DNA of 64,000 nucleotides from Aspergillus flavus (Eukaryota > Ascomycota > Eurotiomycetes > Eurotiales > Aspergillaceae): NCBI RefSeq assembly GCF_009017415.1, contig NC_092405.1, positions 3,844,001 through 3,908,000 on the forward strand, given 5' to 3'. This document shows positions 47,188-58,223 of this stretch, in pieces. Numbering within the stretch: the stretch's first letter is position 1; each line of letters begins with the position of its first letter. Under the pieces are notes generated by a model. The model was not told the origin of the DNA. It ran no database searches and was given only the letters and a program-made list of their open reading frames with translations. A program made the translations under genes and the position numbers.

Positions 47188-50100
47188 TCACAAAGCACTA
47201 ATAGAGATGCGCTTGGCTCCGGCATTGCCATTCAACAATGCCGATCCACTGGTCTGTCTCAGATTGTTGTGGTGCGTCTCCAGGTCCTCGACATCCAAAC
47301 TGAACCGACGGGGTCGCTCCCACACGCCAACGTTCTCATCAGCACCAGTCACCGCTTCGAGCTGTTCCGACGAAAGGCCGAACTTGGTGGCGATCTGCTG
47401 CACCCGTTCTTGTGCGGCCGCTGCATCGATGGTACCAGTCTGGCCCTCCTTGGCAAGACGGGCGTGCGCATGTTGAAGCAGCTCTAGATGCTGTGTAACA
47501 GCCTCGATGGCGCCTTCCTGGCGGTCGGTTTGACTGTTGAGAAGCTCGGCCAAGGCAGATTCGTGCAACGCTGCTGCAGCTAGATGGTTACCCGAGGCCG
47601 TGTATAGGCCGGATAGCAGCTTGGTCATCTCTAGAGTGACGGGGTCACAATTGCCCCAGACCTGGCGAAGGTTGTAGCAGATGTCTTTACCAAGCTGAAT
47701 GGCGGATGAGACGCGACCGCGGCAGAAACGTGTTTCGACTAGTCGGCGTCCGATCCAGACAACGGCTGGGAGTGACCAGGTCTTTTGAACAATACGCGAG
47801 GTCCAAAGTTCGGTAAGAATGGCCTGGCTTGTTAGTATATCCCTTGTTCTGTATTGTAGTCAAGTACATACCTCCAAATCCTCGAACATTTCATGTTCAC
47901 CCAAGACAGTAACAAGGTCATTGAGCTCTGCGAAAGGGAGCTCAGTGAACTCCAGTGGAAGCTCTTTGGTCTTGGTCATAATTTCCTGTAGCAGCATCTG
48001 AGACTCCAGTGACATATTCTTTGCAGTTGCCTCTTCGGTGCATTTCTTAGTCTGGTATCCGTTCAAGTACATGCAGAGCTTGATAGCAGTGAAAATGCTT
48101 TCCGGACTACGCAATCCATCGGTTAGATGCACAAAGGAATGGAACACTCCGGTCACATCTGCTGCGTCCTGGAATTGCGCACGGTCGCAAAGGTCCTTCA
48201 CCATACGCATAGTTGAAGTGACTATATTAATATTAGAGTCATCCTGAAGTGATTCCCGCCTGCAAAGCGCGTAGAATTGCTGCACGGCATCCTTCTTCCG
48301 GAGCGGCTGTGCAACAGACAGGGTGTTGCAGAAGTAATCATACAGCCTGCTCTGGGTATCCTGAGCGGAGCTGTAGCGCTTCTGGTTCGTTTGAAGCGTG
48401 TAGAGCTTCTCGCCAGCTGCAAGAGTAGACATGAGATCGTGGCTGGACAGACTTCGCTGGAATGCATTGTAGACCTGACCCTCACGAGACAGTTCGTCAA
48501 GAACTTGCTTCGACGAGCGCTGCTTACCAAAGACCTCCTCGAACGCAGCGACGAAGACGGCCGGACGGTACTCATTGAGGGATTGGCGTTGAGCGGCAGG
48601 TGTCTCGTTAATTACACGTTGGTGCAGATCATCAATCAGTCGGTTGCCCTCATCAATGTAGCCTAGCTCCAGATAGATCTCAGCTAGTCTGTGAGCACGA
48701 TCAACCAACGCTTCATGGTTAGCAGTAACGTGCACCACTTCGTCGACATGGTCATCGAGCAAAGCTGCGCCCTGACGCCGAGATTCAGGAGACTTTTGGA
48801 TGGCATGCATTCGGGCAATCTCGCGCAACCACAAAAGTGTGGTCGGAGCGGAGAGCCCCTGCTGTTGCTTGGCCAACGCTAGCTCCTCAGCATACAGGGA
48901 ACGCGCGGGTTCCGAGTTGTCCTTCTGGCGAAGATACAGCTGCGCCATCTGGTGCTTTATGCTAATTGGGAGGGGCTCGGACATATCGGGTAGAGCACGC
49001 GAGCTTTCCGTGGGCGACACCCAGTCATGAGTATTCAGTACTTGGTGGTAGTTGTTAATCGCCTCCCCGACATGCTGATCGCTATCCGCGCAGAGAGCAG
49101 CAAGTGTAAGGGTTGCATCGCGTGTTCGTGCGTCGGTCGGGCCATACAACTTGCGGCATAGCTGCTGGTGCTGGGATGCGACCTGGTACCGTTCTGCGTG
49201 GCTTCCTTGTGCAGCCTTATTGTTCAGAAGTTCCATATAGCCAGTGTAAGTCTTGGGTAGTAGCCCCTCGAGCAGGGCACGGTCATAGCCATCCTTTTCA
49301 TCAAATCTTACAAGGGTAGGCCACAGATGACGGTAAACCTCGAGGGCTGAATCCCACTGTTTATTCTGCACGTAGATGTTGACCAGGGCCACTGCAGCCT
49401 TGACACCAGAAGAGCTAACTTTACCGTCGCGGACACAGGCATCATAAATGTGACGATAGCTGTTCTCAGCTTCGGCTCGTTTATCCAGTCGCAAGGCCAA
49501 ATCACCTTCATAGTATCGAGTGTCGATTGTATGTTTGTCGTGGTCGCCGAGTCGGGATCCAAAGAACTCACTGACCTGATGAAGGAGAACCAGTGCCTTT
49601 TCAAACTGGAAGGTAGTCTCGTAAAACTCAACCACGGTCTTCACCACAGCCGTGACTGAGGGGACAGCCACCTGATCTGCCGTGATAGACGCCCTGAAAG
49701 CATTACCATATACCACGGAAGCAGTGTTTATGTCCAGGCGGCGGAACAAACAATACGCATGATCCAGGGCCAAGTTCGCCAGAATAGGAGCCTCACTTGA
49801 AGCAAACTTGGCCTTCGACTGGGGATCTTCCACTGTGGGCCATGCATGCTTCAATACTGCCCACGCAGTGTCACTACCCTTACGCCATTCCTCGTCACGA
49901 ATGTGTTGTGTTGCGAGTTGGTGGCAGAGCGTTAACAGTGGCAAGGTCCGTTTCTCAGCTCCTGCAGAGGCTATAGAATCGATCCAACCGGGAAGGAGCT
50001 TACTCTCCTCGGGGGATAAAGCTCCCATATTTTCCACATTACCCTGGGTTGGGAGAGATACCCTGGCCAGTGACTCTGCCAGAGTAACAGCCTCTGGTGA

Positions 50101-53100
50101 ATACTGTTGGCCACTAGCTTGGTAATATTTCCAGATCTGCAGCGACAATGCGCGATCCATATCATCCAAGCCCATTTCGCGTGCTTCGACGCGTAATTCC
50201 TCGGCCCGTGAGGCCATCTCCGGAGATCGGACACCACCCTCAGCCTCTAAGTCTGCTGACAGTTGGCGGAGAATGGTACTTGCTTCATCGGGTCGTCCCT
50301 GGCGGCGCAGAAACTGTGAGTAGTAGAAAGCGACCTTTGTCTTCTGATCCCAGGCGGGGCTCGTGTCGAGATTGCGCGCTGAAAGGCCTGACCAGAGTCG
50401 GGTCAAAACAGCTTCGGCCTTGGCGGGCTGCCTGCTATCTTCGTACATCTGAGCCAGTTGTAGCGAGTAGGCAACACGACGGGGATCGGTCGCATCCATA
50501 GAGCGCATCATGGTCTCATACTTGTTGCGTGCAATTTCTAGAGCCATCTCATCGGGTGGCGCTATGTTGAAATGTTGAGTGAGGAAGTCAGCCGCCTGCA
50601 TCGCTTCGGACGAATGGGAGCCATATGTCATGACCGTCTGTCGGTAGAACTGCTTTGAAACATCGTATGCAGCATCTTCTTGATTATTATCTCTGTAAGA
50701 TTTAACCAGACGGTCAAGATACTGCAGGCGTTGGGCAAAGCTAATATCGGATGAATCCCATCCAGACAGTGCCATATCACGCAACGCGTCAGTCTTGAAA
50801 CCGGCTACTTGGTCCGCCTTACCGCGGCCCTCAGGAGTGGCTACCAGGAGCTGCTCCAATTCGCGGGTGGTGGGATCCGATGGACCAAGCTGGGAGCGGC
50901 TACGTATCCAGGCCTCATACAGATGATCATTAGCCCAGGAAGCCTTCGCCATGTCTGCTGCACGTGCGCTGAGGATCAGACTCTGCAGCAAGGCGGGCGA
51001 ATCGCCGCCCAGCACACTGCGGCGTACTGTAACAGCTAAGCGGTACAGTTCTACAATACTGGATCGAGAAAACTGAGACTCGCGGTTGGTAAGCTCCAGC
51101 TGAGCAAATAGGACTGAATCCGGCATGGCCTGACGGAAGGGCTTTGGAAAGTTGAGCTCCTCGCGTTTAGAGCTAGCAATTGGAGATGCTAACATATGGG
51201 AAAGCCAGTAGCGAGCCGTGTACTCCAGCAAAGTATATGCGTCTAGATAGCGGTCACGAGCAGTGACGCGAAGCTTGTCCCAGGCAACCGCAACCTCATC
51301 AGTGATCGACTTGCGGACCCAAGCCAACGAACGTATCAATAGATCATAGTGGGCTTCAGATAGCGAGAAGGGCACCTCTTGGCCCATCAGAGCCCGAGCC
51401 TGGATGTGGTCGCGAACTAGATGATGCTTGAAGGTGACAAATCCATCATGGACGGAGATCAATCGAGCTAGAGGCTGGAAAACTTCGCGTTCGGTATTCG
51501 ATGTGCGAGACGTAATATTCAGCGTCTTCAAATCCACCGCTAGTAGCTGTTCTATCTCCTGGATGCGTAAGGGACGCTCCGCAGCCAAAAGCCAGGCAAG
51601 AAGACTTTGGGTTCCTACGCGGTTGAGGTCAATGCTGCGTATATGTCGATCAATCAGGTCACCCAAGGTGTGTGGAGAGGCCTTCACTGCAGATTGCATT
51701 TCATTAAAAGTTGATAGGTTTCGGATAGCCTCAAGGGTGAGCTGAGCCCACACAAAACATCCCTGCGCGCGGGGAACGATTGCCGCTGCTAACGAATCCC
51801 GTTGTGATGTATCAAGACCAGAAAATGCAGCATCGGATGTCATCATATCAACTAAAGTTGCATGAAGGTCTTGCTGTGTCAAGGAGACATTCATTGAAAT
51901 CTGTTGCGTCGTGGTTGCCTCCCGCATGGGCATTTGTGCAGCAGCAAGCGGTCGACTGAACACGATAAGCTTGGACGGCGTATTGCGCTCAGAAACAGCA
52001 TCTTGAAGGCGTTGCAGGAAGGGGCCGACGGTGACTTCCGAATGTTTGATCTGGTCAACGCCGTCTACCACTAGCATAAAATGCATGTTTGACTGTAACG
52101 CTATGCGAATAGCGGTCCATAGCTGCTCCTCCACTTGCGGGTCTGGCGCTCCAGTCACAGCAAGTTCAAGGGCATTCATAACGCCGGACAGAATGGACTC
52201 ATAGGTCTTTCGACTAGCGACACAGAGATCGAGAATCTGAGTTAAAAGACCCTTAAGGATGCTTAACGGCAATGTTGTGATAGGTACATCTGATCTGATT
52301 GAGACAGGAATGACGTTCCAAATATCAAATTCGGAGGATACCTGCAACTTTTCCATTGTCCACTGGGCCAATGCGCTCTTCCCTGAGCCAGGATTGCCAG
52401 TGACCAGCAGCATATTGCGCCGGTTAATGGTGAATGTAGTCAAATGTGGATCAAACCATGCAAATGAGCCATCAGCCAACGAATGATTGTGGCCTTCGAG
52501 CAACATGTGCAGGGGACGATCTTGTAGCTCGAGGAATTGATAAATGGCAGCGAGGTCTAAGGGGGTTTGTTGTTTAGGTGCCCCGGTAGCCAAAGCGACT
52601 TGCGACATCCGGCGCCAGTGAGTGGTAAATCGATTGAAGTAGCAGAAGAACGAGCGGTTCACGGCCTCGCTCATGGATTGCCAGTGCTGTGAGCGCTCTG
52701 CTTCGCGGTATTCCATGGTGACATGCAGAACAAGTTGTAGCACGTGGGCATAGATCTCTGTAACCTCATGTTGTAGGGCTCGGTAGGTCTGAAAGTAGCT
52801 TTCCTGCTGAAGAAGCAATGAAATTCCCAGTGTCACCCTGCCATACTGTCCGAATAGACTATCGATGACGTCGACGTGCTCAATGCCCAGCTATTATGGT
52901 CAGTCACCCTTGCAACAATTAGAGCCAACCTTTTTTAATCACGACTCACCTCAAGTTGTAACAAAATAGCGCCCCAGATCATCATGGCTGCCTCGTCTGC
53001 TCCGTCCATAAAGCCGGCCACGGAGTCCCTCAATGAGCCGACCGCAAAGGCTAAGCGCGAAGCTCGGTGTAGAGCACCATCCAATCTACTGCCATCAGGC

Positions 53101-53309
53101 GGCATGCGTCGTAGTCTCTCAGCGGCAATGGCATCGAAAAATACATCAACGGTCGGAGATTTTGTCAGAATCTCATTTGGGGACATCCCTAACCGCGTTG
53201 GACACTCTTTGGAGACATTCTCAAGTGCCTCCCGAAGGAGTGGCTGCGGGCTAGAGTCCCCATTGGCAGCAGTATTTTCCGTCACGTATGAGGAAGACAT
53301 GCTGTCCAA
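47188..53309 (-). CDS. NACHT-domain STAND protein (fungal NLR-like) with TPR-like repeats
   Basis: Exons 53309-52950, 52890-47872 and 47823-47188 (introns 59 and 48 nt, phase 0) give 2004 aa without a break. Residues 1 to about 230 are a helical N-terminal domain (LHRASRLAFAVGSLRDSVAG, VTEIYAHVLQLVLHVT), similar in layout to N-terminal domains of fungal STAND proteins. NACHT follows: Walker A LLVTGNPGSGKSALAQW near 283-290 and Walker B MLVVDGVDQ near 390. A winged-helix region is near 510 (LLAWLLAAERPLRIQEIEQL). From about 750 to the end lie helical hairpins resembling TPR/superhelical repeats (AAYDVSKQFYRQTVMTYG, QKTKVAFYYSQFLRRQGRPDE). Such proteins act as ATP-driven oligomerising switches in fungal self/non-self recognition. 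The role here is inferred. Confidence 0.88.
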
Positions 53310-54551
53310 GTGGTTTACTCAATGATGAGGTGCATTAATTAGGCATTCAGTACATACACATGTACAGTTGAGAAATGGTTTTCATAGATGCGATATGTCC
53401 GCGACAGTCCTTGTTAAGTGCAGACACTGGTTGTCTCCAGTACTCCATGCAATCCTGACATCATGAGAAAGATTCCCCATGTATTTATTCCAAGGCTCAT
53501 CATCGATTCTCGATTTCTATAAGGACCGTGGTTCATTGAAGTTAATTGAGCGAAAGATCAATACTGATTGTCGGATATTCGAGGGAGGAGCAAGGGCACA
53601 AGGAGAAGTACAAGTTATTGGCGTAGTCGTGGTGTCATAAGAAATCATCGTACCCATTGGGACTATTCAATGTTTGGTTCAATGCGTCATGGGCCAATGT
53701 TCTGAGGGTTTGTAGTCGTTGATGTCGATGACATCACAGGCCTCGGTTTAGCCGTCGAAACATGTGAGATCTGGTTTGAAAAGGACTCAGCAAAGTATTC
53801 GGATTGGCTGAGATAAACAGTTAAAGTTTGTTCATAATGCTTTAATAAGTTCGTTCTGATTCTCTTCAGAATGTGTGTCGTGGTTGGCGTTGGAGAATGA
53901 TACATGCCTCACTGATCATTACCACTAGTACTACTTGCAGTAGTGTAAAATCGAATCGGGGTTACCATACCGGATGCCGGCTATGTCTATCATTGGCCAG
54001 TAATTTACTTGATGTAAAAAGAAGCCAATCAGTAGACGTTGAATCAGGGCGGTAGGTATCGATCACTCATATATACGAAACGTCCATTGTAGCTACATCT
54101 GTACAACATGGGGAAACCAGCATAGCTGGAGCTTAAGCTGTCACAGAACTAGCGAAACTTGCCAATATTTGTCCTTATAATAAGAATGTATACAGTCTAT
54201 TAGTTGCGCTAGCCTTGAATGCTGAGAGGTTACTTGGTTGATTCTTATAAGACCGCCCAATCGAATCTCTCAGGGCGGAGATGACATGCTGGACATCCTG
54301 GTCGTGGCACTCGGTTGCTGTAGTTAGAATATTAACTTAATTGTAGAATTCCACAAGGGAAATACATCTCCAAAGAACTTTGATGAGTGGAGCAAAGTCC
54401 TTTCAACAATGACCCACTCTGTGGCTATATCAAGTGACAAAAAGACCGGAGAACTAAGCCAAGCTCACCTTCCAACCTTGAAATGTGTCTCGATATCAAC
54501 GGAGCGTCAGTCTGAAGGTCTAAATTTTATTGGTTGAAGTCCTATTCAATC

Positions 54552-54582
<31 letters not shown>

Positions 54583-55347
54583 ATTTAGGGGGCCGGGTGG
54601 TTAGTATTTATCTGATGGTAGGGCCCCATCCATATAAATCTATAATTACCTTTTGGTAGTCAAATGGCCCCTAATCTGCACAATGTGTCAAGAGTGTTTC
54701 AAGACCAAGCACACACCTCATCCATCAATACATACACGTCACAATAGATTGGAAAGATCAGTCTAGATCCATGCGATCCAACATTACACCTTCCATCAAC
54801 TTTATACTCATTCCTATTCAGAGTTTCGGAAATGATTCCCTATCGGCCCTCACCTGACTAGTATTAGTAAACAACAGGAACTAGAACCCGACAGCGAGGT
54901 TCAAGTATAGCCTTTCCCAAAGCCGTAACCAAGGTTACTAACCATACTCAACCGTAGGTGTACTCTGGAATAAGTATATACACCAGTCAAATCCGTGGTC
55001 GAAATGTACTAAAGCTAATGTACGAGACAATTCCAGGGAGTATAGTTATATGGCAAAGATGCCGAGAATAACCATATAGACAAGCCAAAATGATGTCAAT
55101 TGAAAAGCTAAAAGCTTGGCTTGATCAAATCATCAACCAGGGAGTCAAGACTTATACATAGTGAGCCACACAAAGCATCTTATAACCTAAGGAATTGATT
55201 AGAGCCAAGAAATGGCTTGCCATTGTAGAAAGCGCTTACTGGTTCGTCAACATTACTCGACACCTTTTCGTGAGCAGTGGTAGCTTATATGTTACCCATG
55301 GGAAGTAATAATGTATATGTGTCTCTTGTTTTCTAAGAAACTGTTGC
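53310..55347. other. Divergent promoter region with poly-A tract
   Basis: About 2 kb between two divergently transcribed genes. It contains a 29-A run at 54552-54580, next to a segment bounded by 9-bp inverted repeats (ttagggggcc at 54585 and ggcccctaa at 54666). No gene supported. Confidence 0.55.
54552..54674. repeat. Poly-A tract plus short inverted-repeat segment
   Basis: 29 consecutive A at 54552-54580, then ttagggggcc...ggcccctaa bounding ~90 bp. It could be the end of a short retroposon or a small folded element; no copy elsewhere in the window was seen. Confidence 0.4.
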
Positions 55348-55354
55348 TATAAAA
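55348..55354 (+). promoter_or_regulatory. TATA box of the 55.5-kb gene
   Basis: tataaaa about 115 bp before the ATG at 55468; the promoter looks intact despite the stop codon in the frame. Confidence 0.45.
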
Positions 55355-55467
55355 CCAGACAATTTCTATCACTATTCACATCTCAAGTTTCGTGATACCT
55401 ATCAAGTACTCTGTTAATCGAACAAACAACTTTCCAGATCGAACCACAAACTATCACTTTCGAAAAG

Positions 55468-56076
55468 ATGCAGCTACGCTATTGGTATGCAAGGCCTTCC
55501 CATCCTACACATCTGAAGTGAAATATCCACAAAGACACTAACGCCAATGTCGATAGTATCCACTCCGACAAATATGACCCCCTAGACTACCCCCAAACCC
55601 TCGAAGAAACCAAGGAGCGCCTCCGCGTACAGGCAGAACACACCGCCCAGTACGCAAGTGCTCTGGCAGAAGGCTTCTAAGAAAGAGCCGGGCAGTTTGA
55701 CACGGACGGTTTGTCAGACGAAGAAATCGAGGATGAGATAGACAGAATGAGTCAAGAAACCAAGGAGGAGATCGCTAGCCATATAGGAGCAATCAACGAA
55801 TGGCTGAAGGCGTTCTTGAGGAACATCGCTAGGAGACAAGTGGAAGAGGGACAAGGGAGATCGTTAATGAATTGTGTCAAAGAGGCTTTTCATACCGCGT
55901 TCAAAGCTGTCACCGAGTGCTTCCGCTTCATCTATGAAACGGTTCGACAGGGATGGTTGAAGCTTAAAGAGGGAGTGCGATGGGTGGTTCAGGAAGTTAA
56001 AGAGTTGGTGAGGTGCGCCGTCTCCTGTATACGGCAGCTCTTCCAGATGGATGTTTCCTCGGGGTATGCTTTGTGA
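55468..56076 (+). pseudogene. Helical protein gene interrupted by one in-frame TAA
   Basis: Exon 55468-55484 joins through a 72-nt intron (branch CTAACGC) to 55557 onwards, reading MQLRYCIHSDKYDPLDYPQT... After 46 codons there is a TAA at 55678-55680. The same frame then stays open to 56076, reading ERAGQFDTDGLSDEEIEDEI... for another 131 residues. If read through, it would be ~178 aa. The second part is strongly amphipathic-helical with hydrophobic/basic faces (VRQGWLKLKEGVRWVVQEV, VSCIRQLF). No known family. It lies divergent from the NACHT gene. A recent nonsense mutation, an assembly error, stop readthrough, or a separate downstream gene starting at the internal Met codon at 55747 are the options. 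Confidence 0.6.
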
Positions 56077-57294
56077 TGTCAGTCAGGTGTTCTGGGTTCT
56101 TGGTTCAGTGTAGGCTTCATGGGTAATTCGGTGGAGGCCGTGGAGCTATACACGTTTATGCTGTGCGATATTTGCAAGATATTTCATTTAATTTATATGT
56201 TTATTTTTACTTTATCATTCGGCAATAACAACCCATGATAATGGAGTCTGCTTTAATGGCCAAGTAGACACAAAACACCATCATTTACAAGTACATCTTC
56301 ACTATACAAGCTTCTATCTCAATAGACCTACTTCCCCAACCCAGCATAGAGATACACCAGTCGCAATTTAACAATAAAATTAAACAATGTAACGGAAAGA
56401 ATTACCTCTCCACTCCAACTGAGACATTCATTATACTTTATGAACACCCTAAACTAGCGTCTTCCAAGCACAAAGCTAGCCATATATCGCGCAACAGGCT
56501 AATACAGCGAATATGAGAGTCTGTCGATTACTTTCTTGCATAGTTCCCGGTAAATATGACGAATCTGTGGACGTTTAATGAACCCGGGAGATAACTTCCG
56601 TAAAGGAGCCGCATTCTTTGTTTTTTTGCGTGAAAGGTCAAAGATACAACGTAAATGCCTCGGCGTGGGGCGTTACCCACTTGATATATGGATCGAGATC
56701 TAAGTGATCCCATTCGTCGGCTTTTCTTTGTTGAGATTACCTTCGTCTGCTTTTTTTCGATAGTGTTGGAATTTATAGCACGTGCCACTCTAGGCTTCCA
56801 CATAAGCTACCCGACCAGATCCACGACAGTGGGAATTCGCACACTACCTTGTAAATGAGTTGTGACCTGTCTGCCAAGTAATCACGCAATCATGGATCAA
56901 TTTCATATCAAGCAGGACCCTAATCAATTGTGAACTACTAGTTGCAACTTTATGCGTAAATCCAGCGCCAAGCTGCTAGTTCCATCCAAAAAATGCTTAG
57001 CATGCAATCGTGTTATAGATCCCAGCCGAAAAGCTGCAGCACACGCCTCCGTGTGGATAACTTTTTAACAAGAAGCGTTTAGCATGTACAGTCGACATCC
57101 AAATAAAGACAAAAATTGTGGCATATATCGTGATGAGATGTAGACAACGAAACCAGAAAGGGGTATTTATATACAAAAAACTACCAGAAGTACGGGTTCC
57201 CATAGACATCCGCATAGCACTGCAATGAATCGGGGCAGCTGGAGAAGTGATGGGTTAGCCTTATGTTACCAACACAAAGATCTTCATATACTTA
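56077..57294. other. Intergenic
   Basis: About 1.2 kb of AT-rich DNA; the frames at 56528-56803 and 56997-57215 (minus) show no coding features. Confidence 0.55.
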
Positions 57295-58223
57295 CTACAC
57301 CGGATCCTTCCCGAAAATGATATGCCAAGAATACTCCATCACCCGCGAGGTGACATCGTCTGGCAAGTCGTTGGTCAAAACCCAATTATAATACTGCATA
57401 TATTCTTCGAAAGAACGCTTCAAGACCTGGTCGCGTGACACGGCGAATTGCGAGCAGCACGGCGCACCAATGACTTCGGGAACTTCGGTGTTGTTGAACA
57501 GCTCTTTCCAGGCCTGCGCGTAGGCCGCCTCGGTCGTTTGTCCGGGGCGCGGAGGGTTCCGTAAGGGCCTGAGCTCTTCAGGGCAGCCAGGTGTTTCCTG
57601 GCATCGGAGATTGGCGTAGCCATTTTGCTGAACGAAGTCGGCTTGAAGGTTGCGGATCGCCACGACGTTGCTGTACTCCATGTTATCGGTGTGCCAAGCA
57701 GCCGGCCAGCCGTCTTTATGGCTGTGGATGAACACGATGAGCGATGGGAGGTCGTGGTAGTGTTCAATGATGTACTGGAGGTAGGCCAGGCTTTCGCGTC
57801 CCTTATTGATGGGGGTATGCCGCGTAGCGCTCAAATCATCAACCGTGTAGATCACATTCCGCCATCTGACCTGTCAGAAAATCGCTTCCACGAACGGGAC
57901 GAGACGACTCACTCATTTAAATCATTCGCAACCCATGACGTATCCTCCGAAGCCAACTTGGCCATCACCAGCGCTCGGTCGTTGGGGACGATAATCGGGG
58001 TGGTCTCATAGTTCTGAGGGGAGATCACATCCGATTCCATGGCTGTTTTGTCTACCGGAGCACCCTGGTTGCCGCTGTCGGAACCCGCGGAACTACCTCC
58101 GAAGCGCCAGAAGGACGATAGCGGCACGCGCGAATCATCCTGAACGGTGTCGATATGGCGCTTGATCAGGAAGATGGCGAGGATCAGGAGTGCGGCCGTA
58201 CCAACACGGATGGATAGTCTCAT
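57295..58223 (-). CDS. DUF3431 type II membrane protein
   Basis: Exons 58223-57913 and 57865-57295 (intron 47 nt, phase 2; the acceptor is the second of two nearby AGs, because only it keeps the frame) give 293 aa. A single N-terminal membrane anchor (GTAALLILAIFLI) precedes a lumenal stem. The conserved domain has WVANDLNEWRNVIYTVDD, NKGRESLAYLQYIIEHY, IVFIHSHKDGWPAAWHTDN, GAPCCSQFAVSRDQVLKR and MEYSWHIIFGK. This is the DUF3431 family, glycosyltransferase-like in appearance and probably in the Golgi; its activity is not established. The gene looks complete. Confidence 0.88.
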
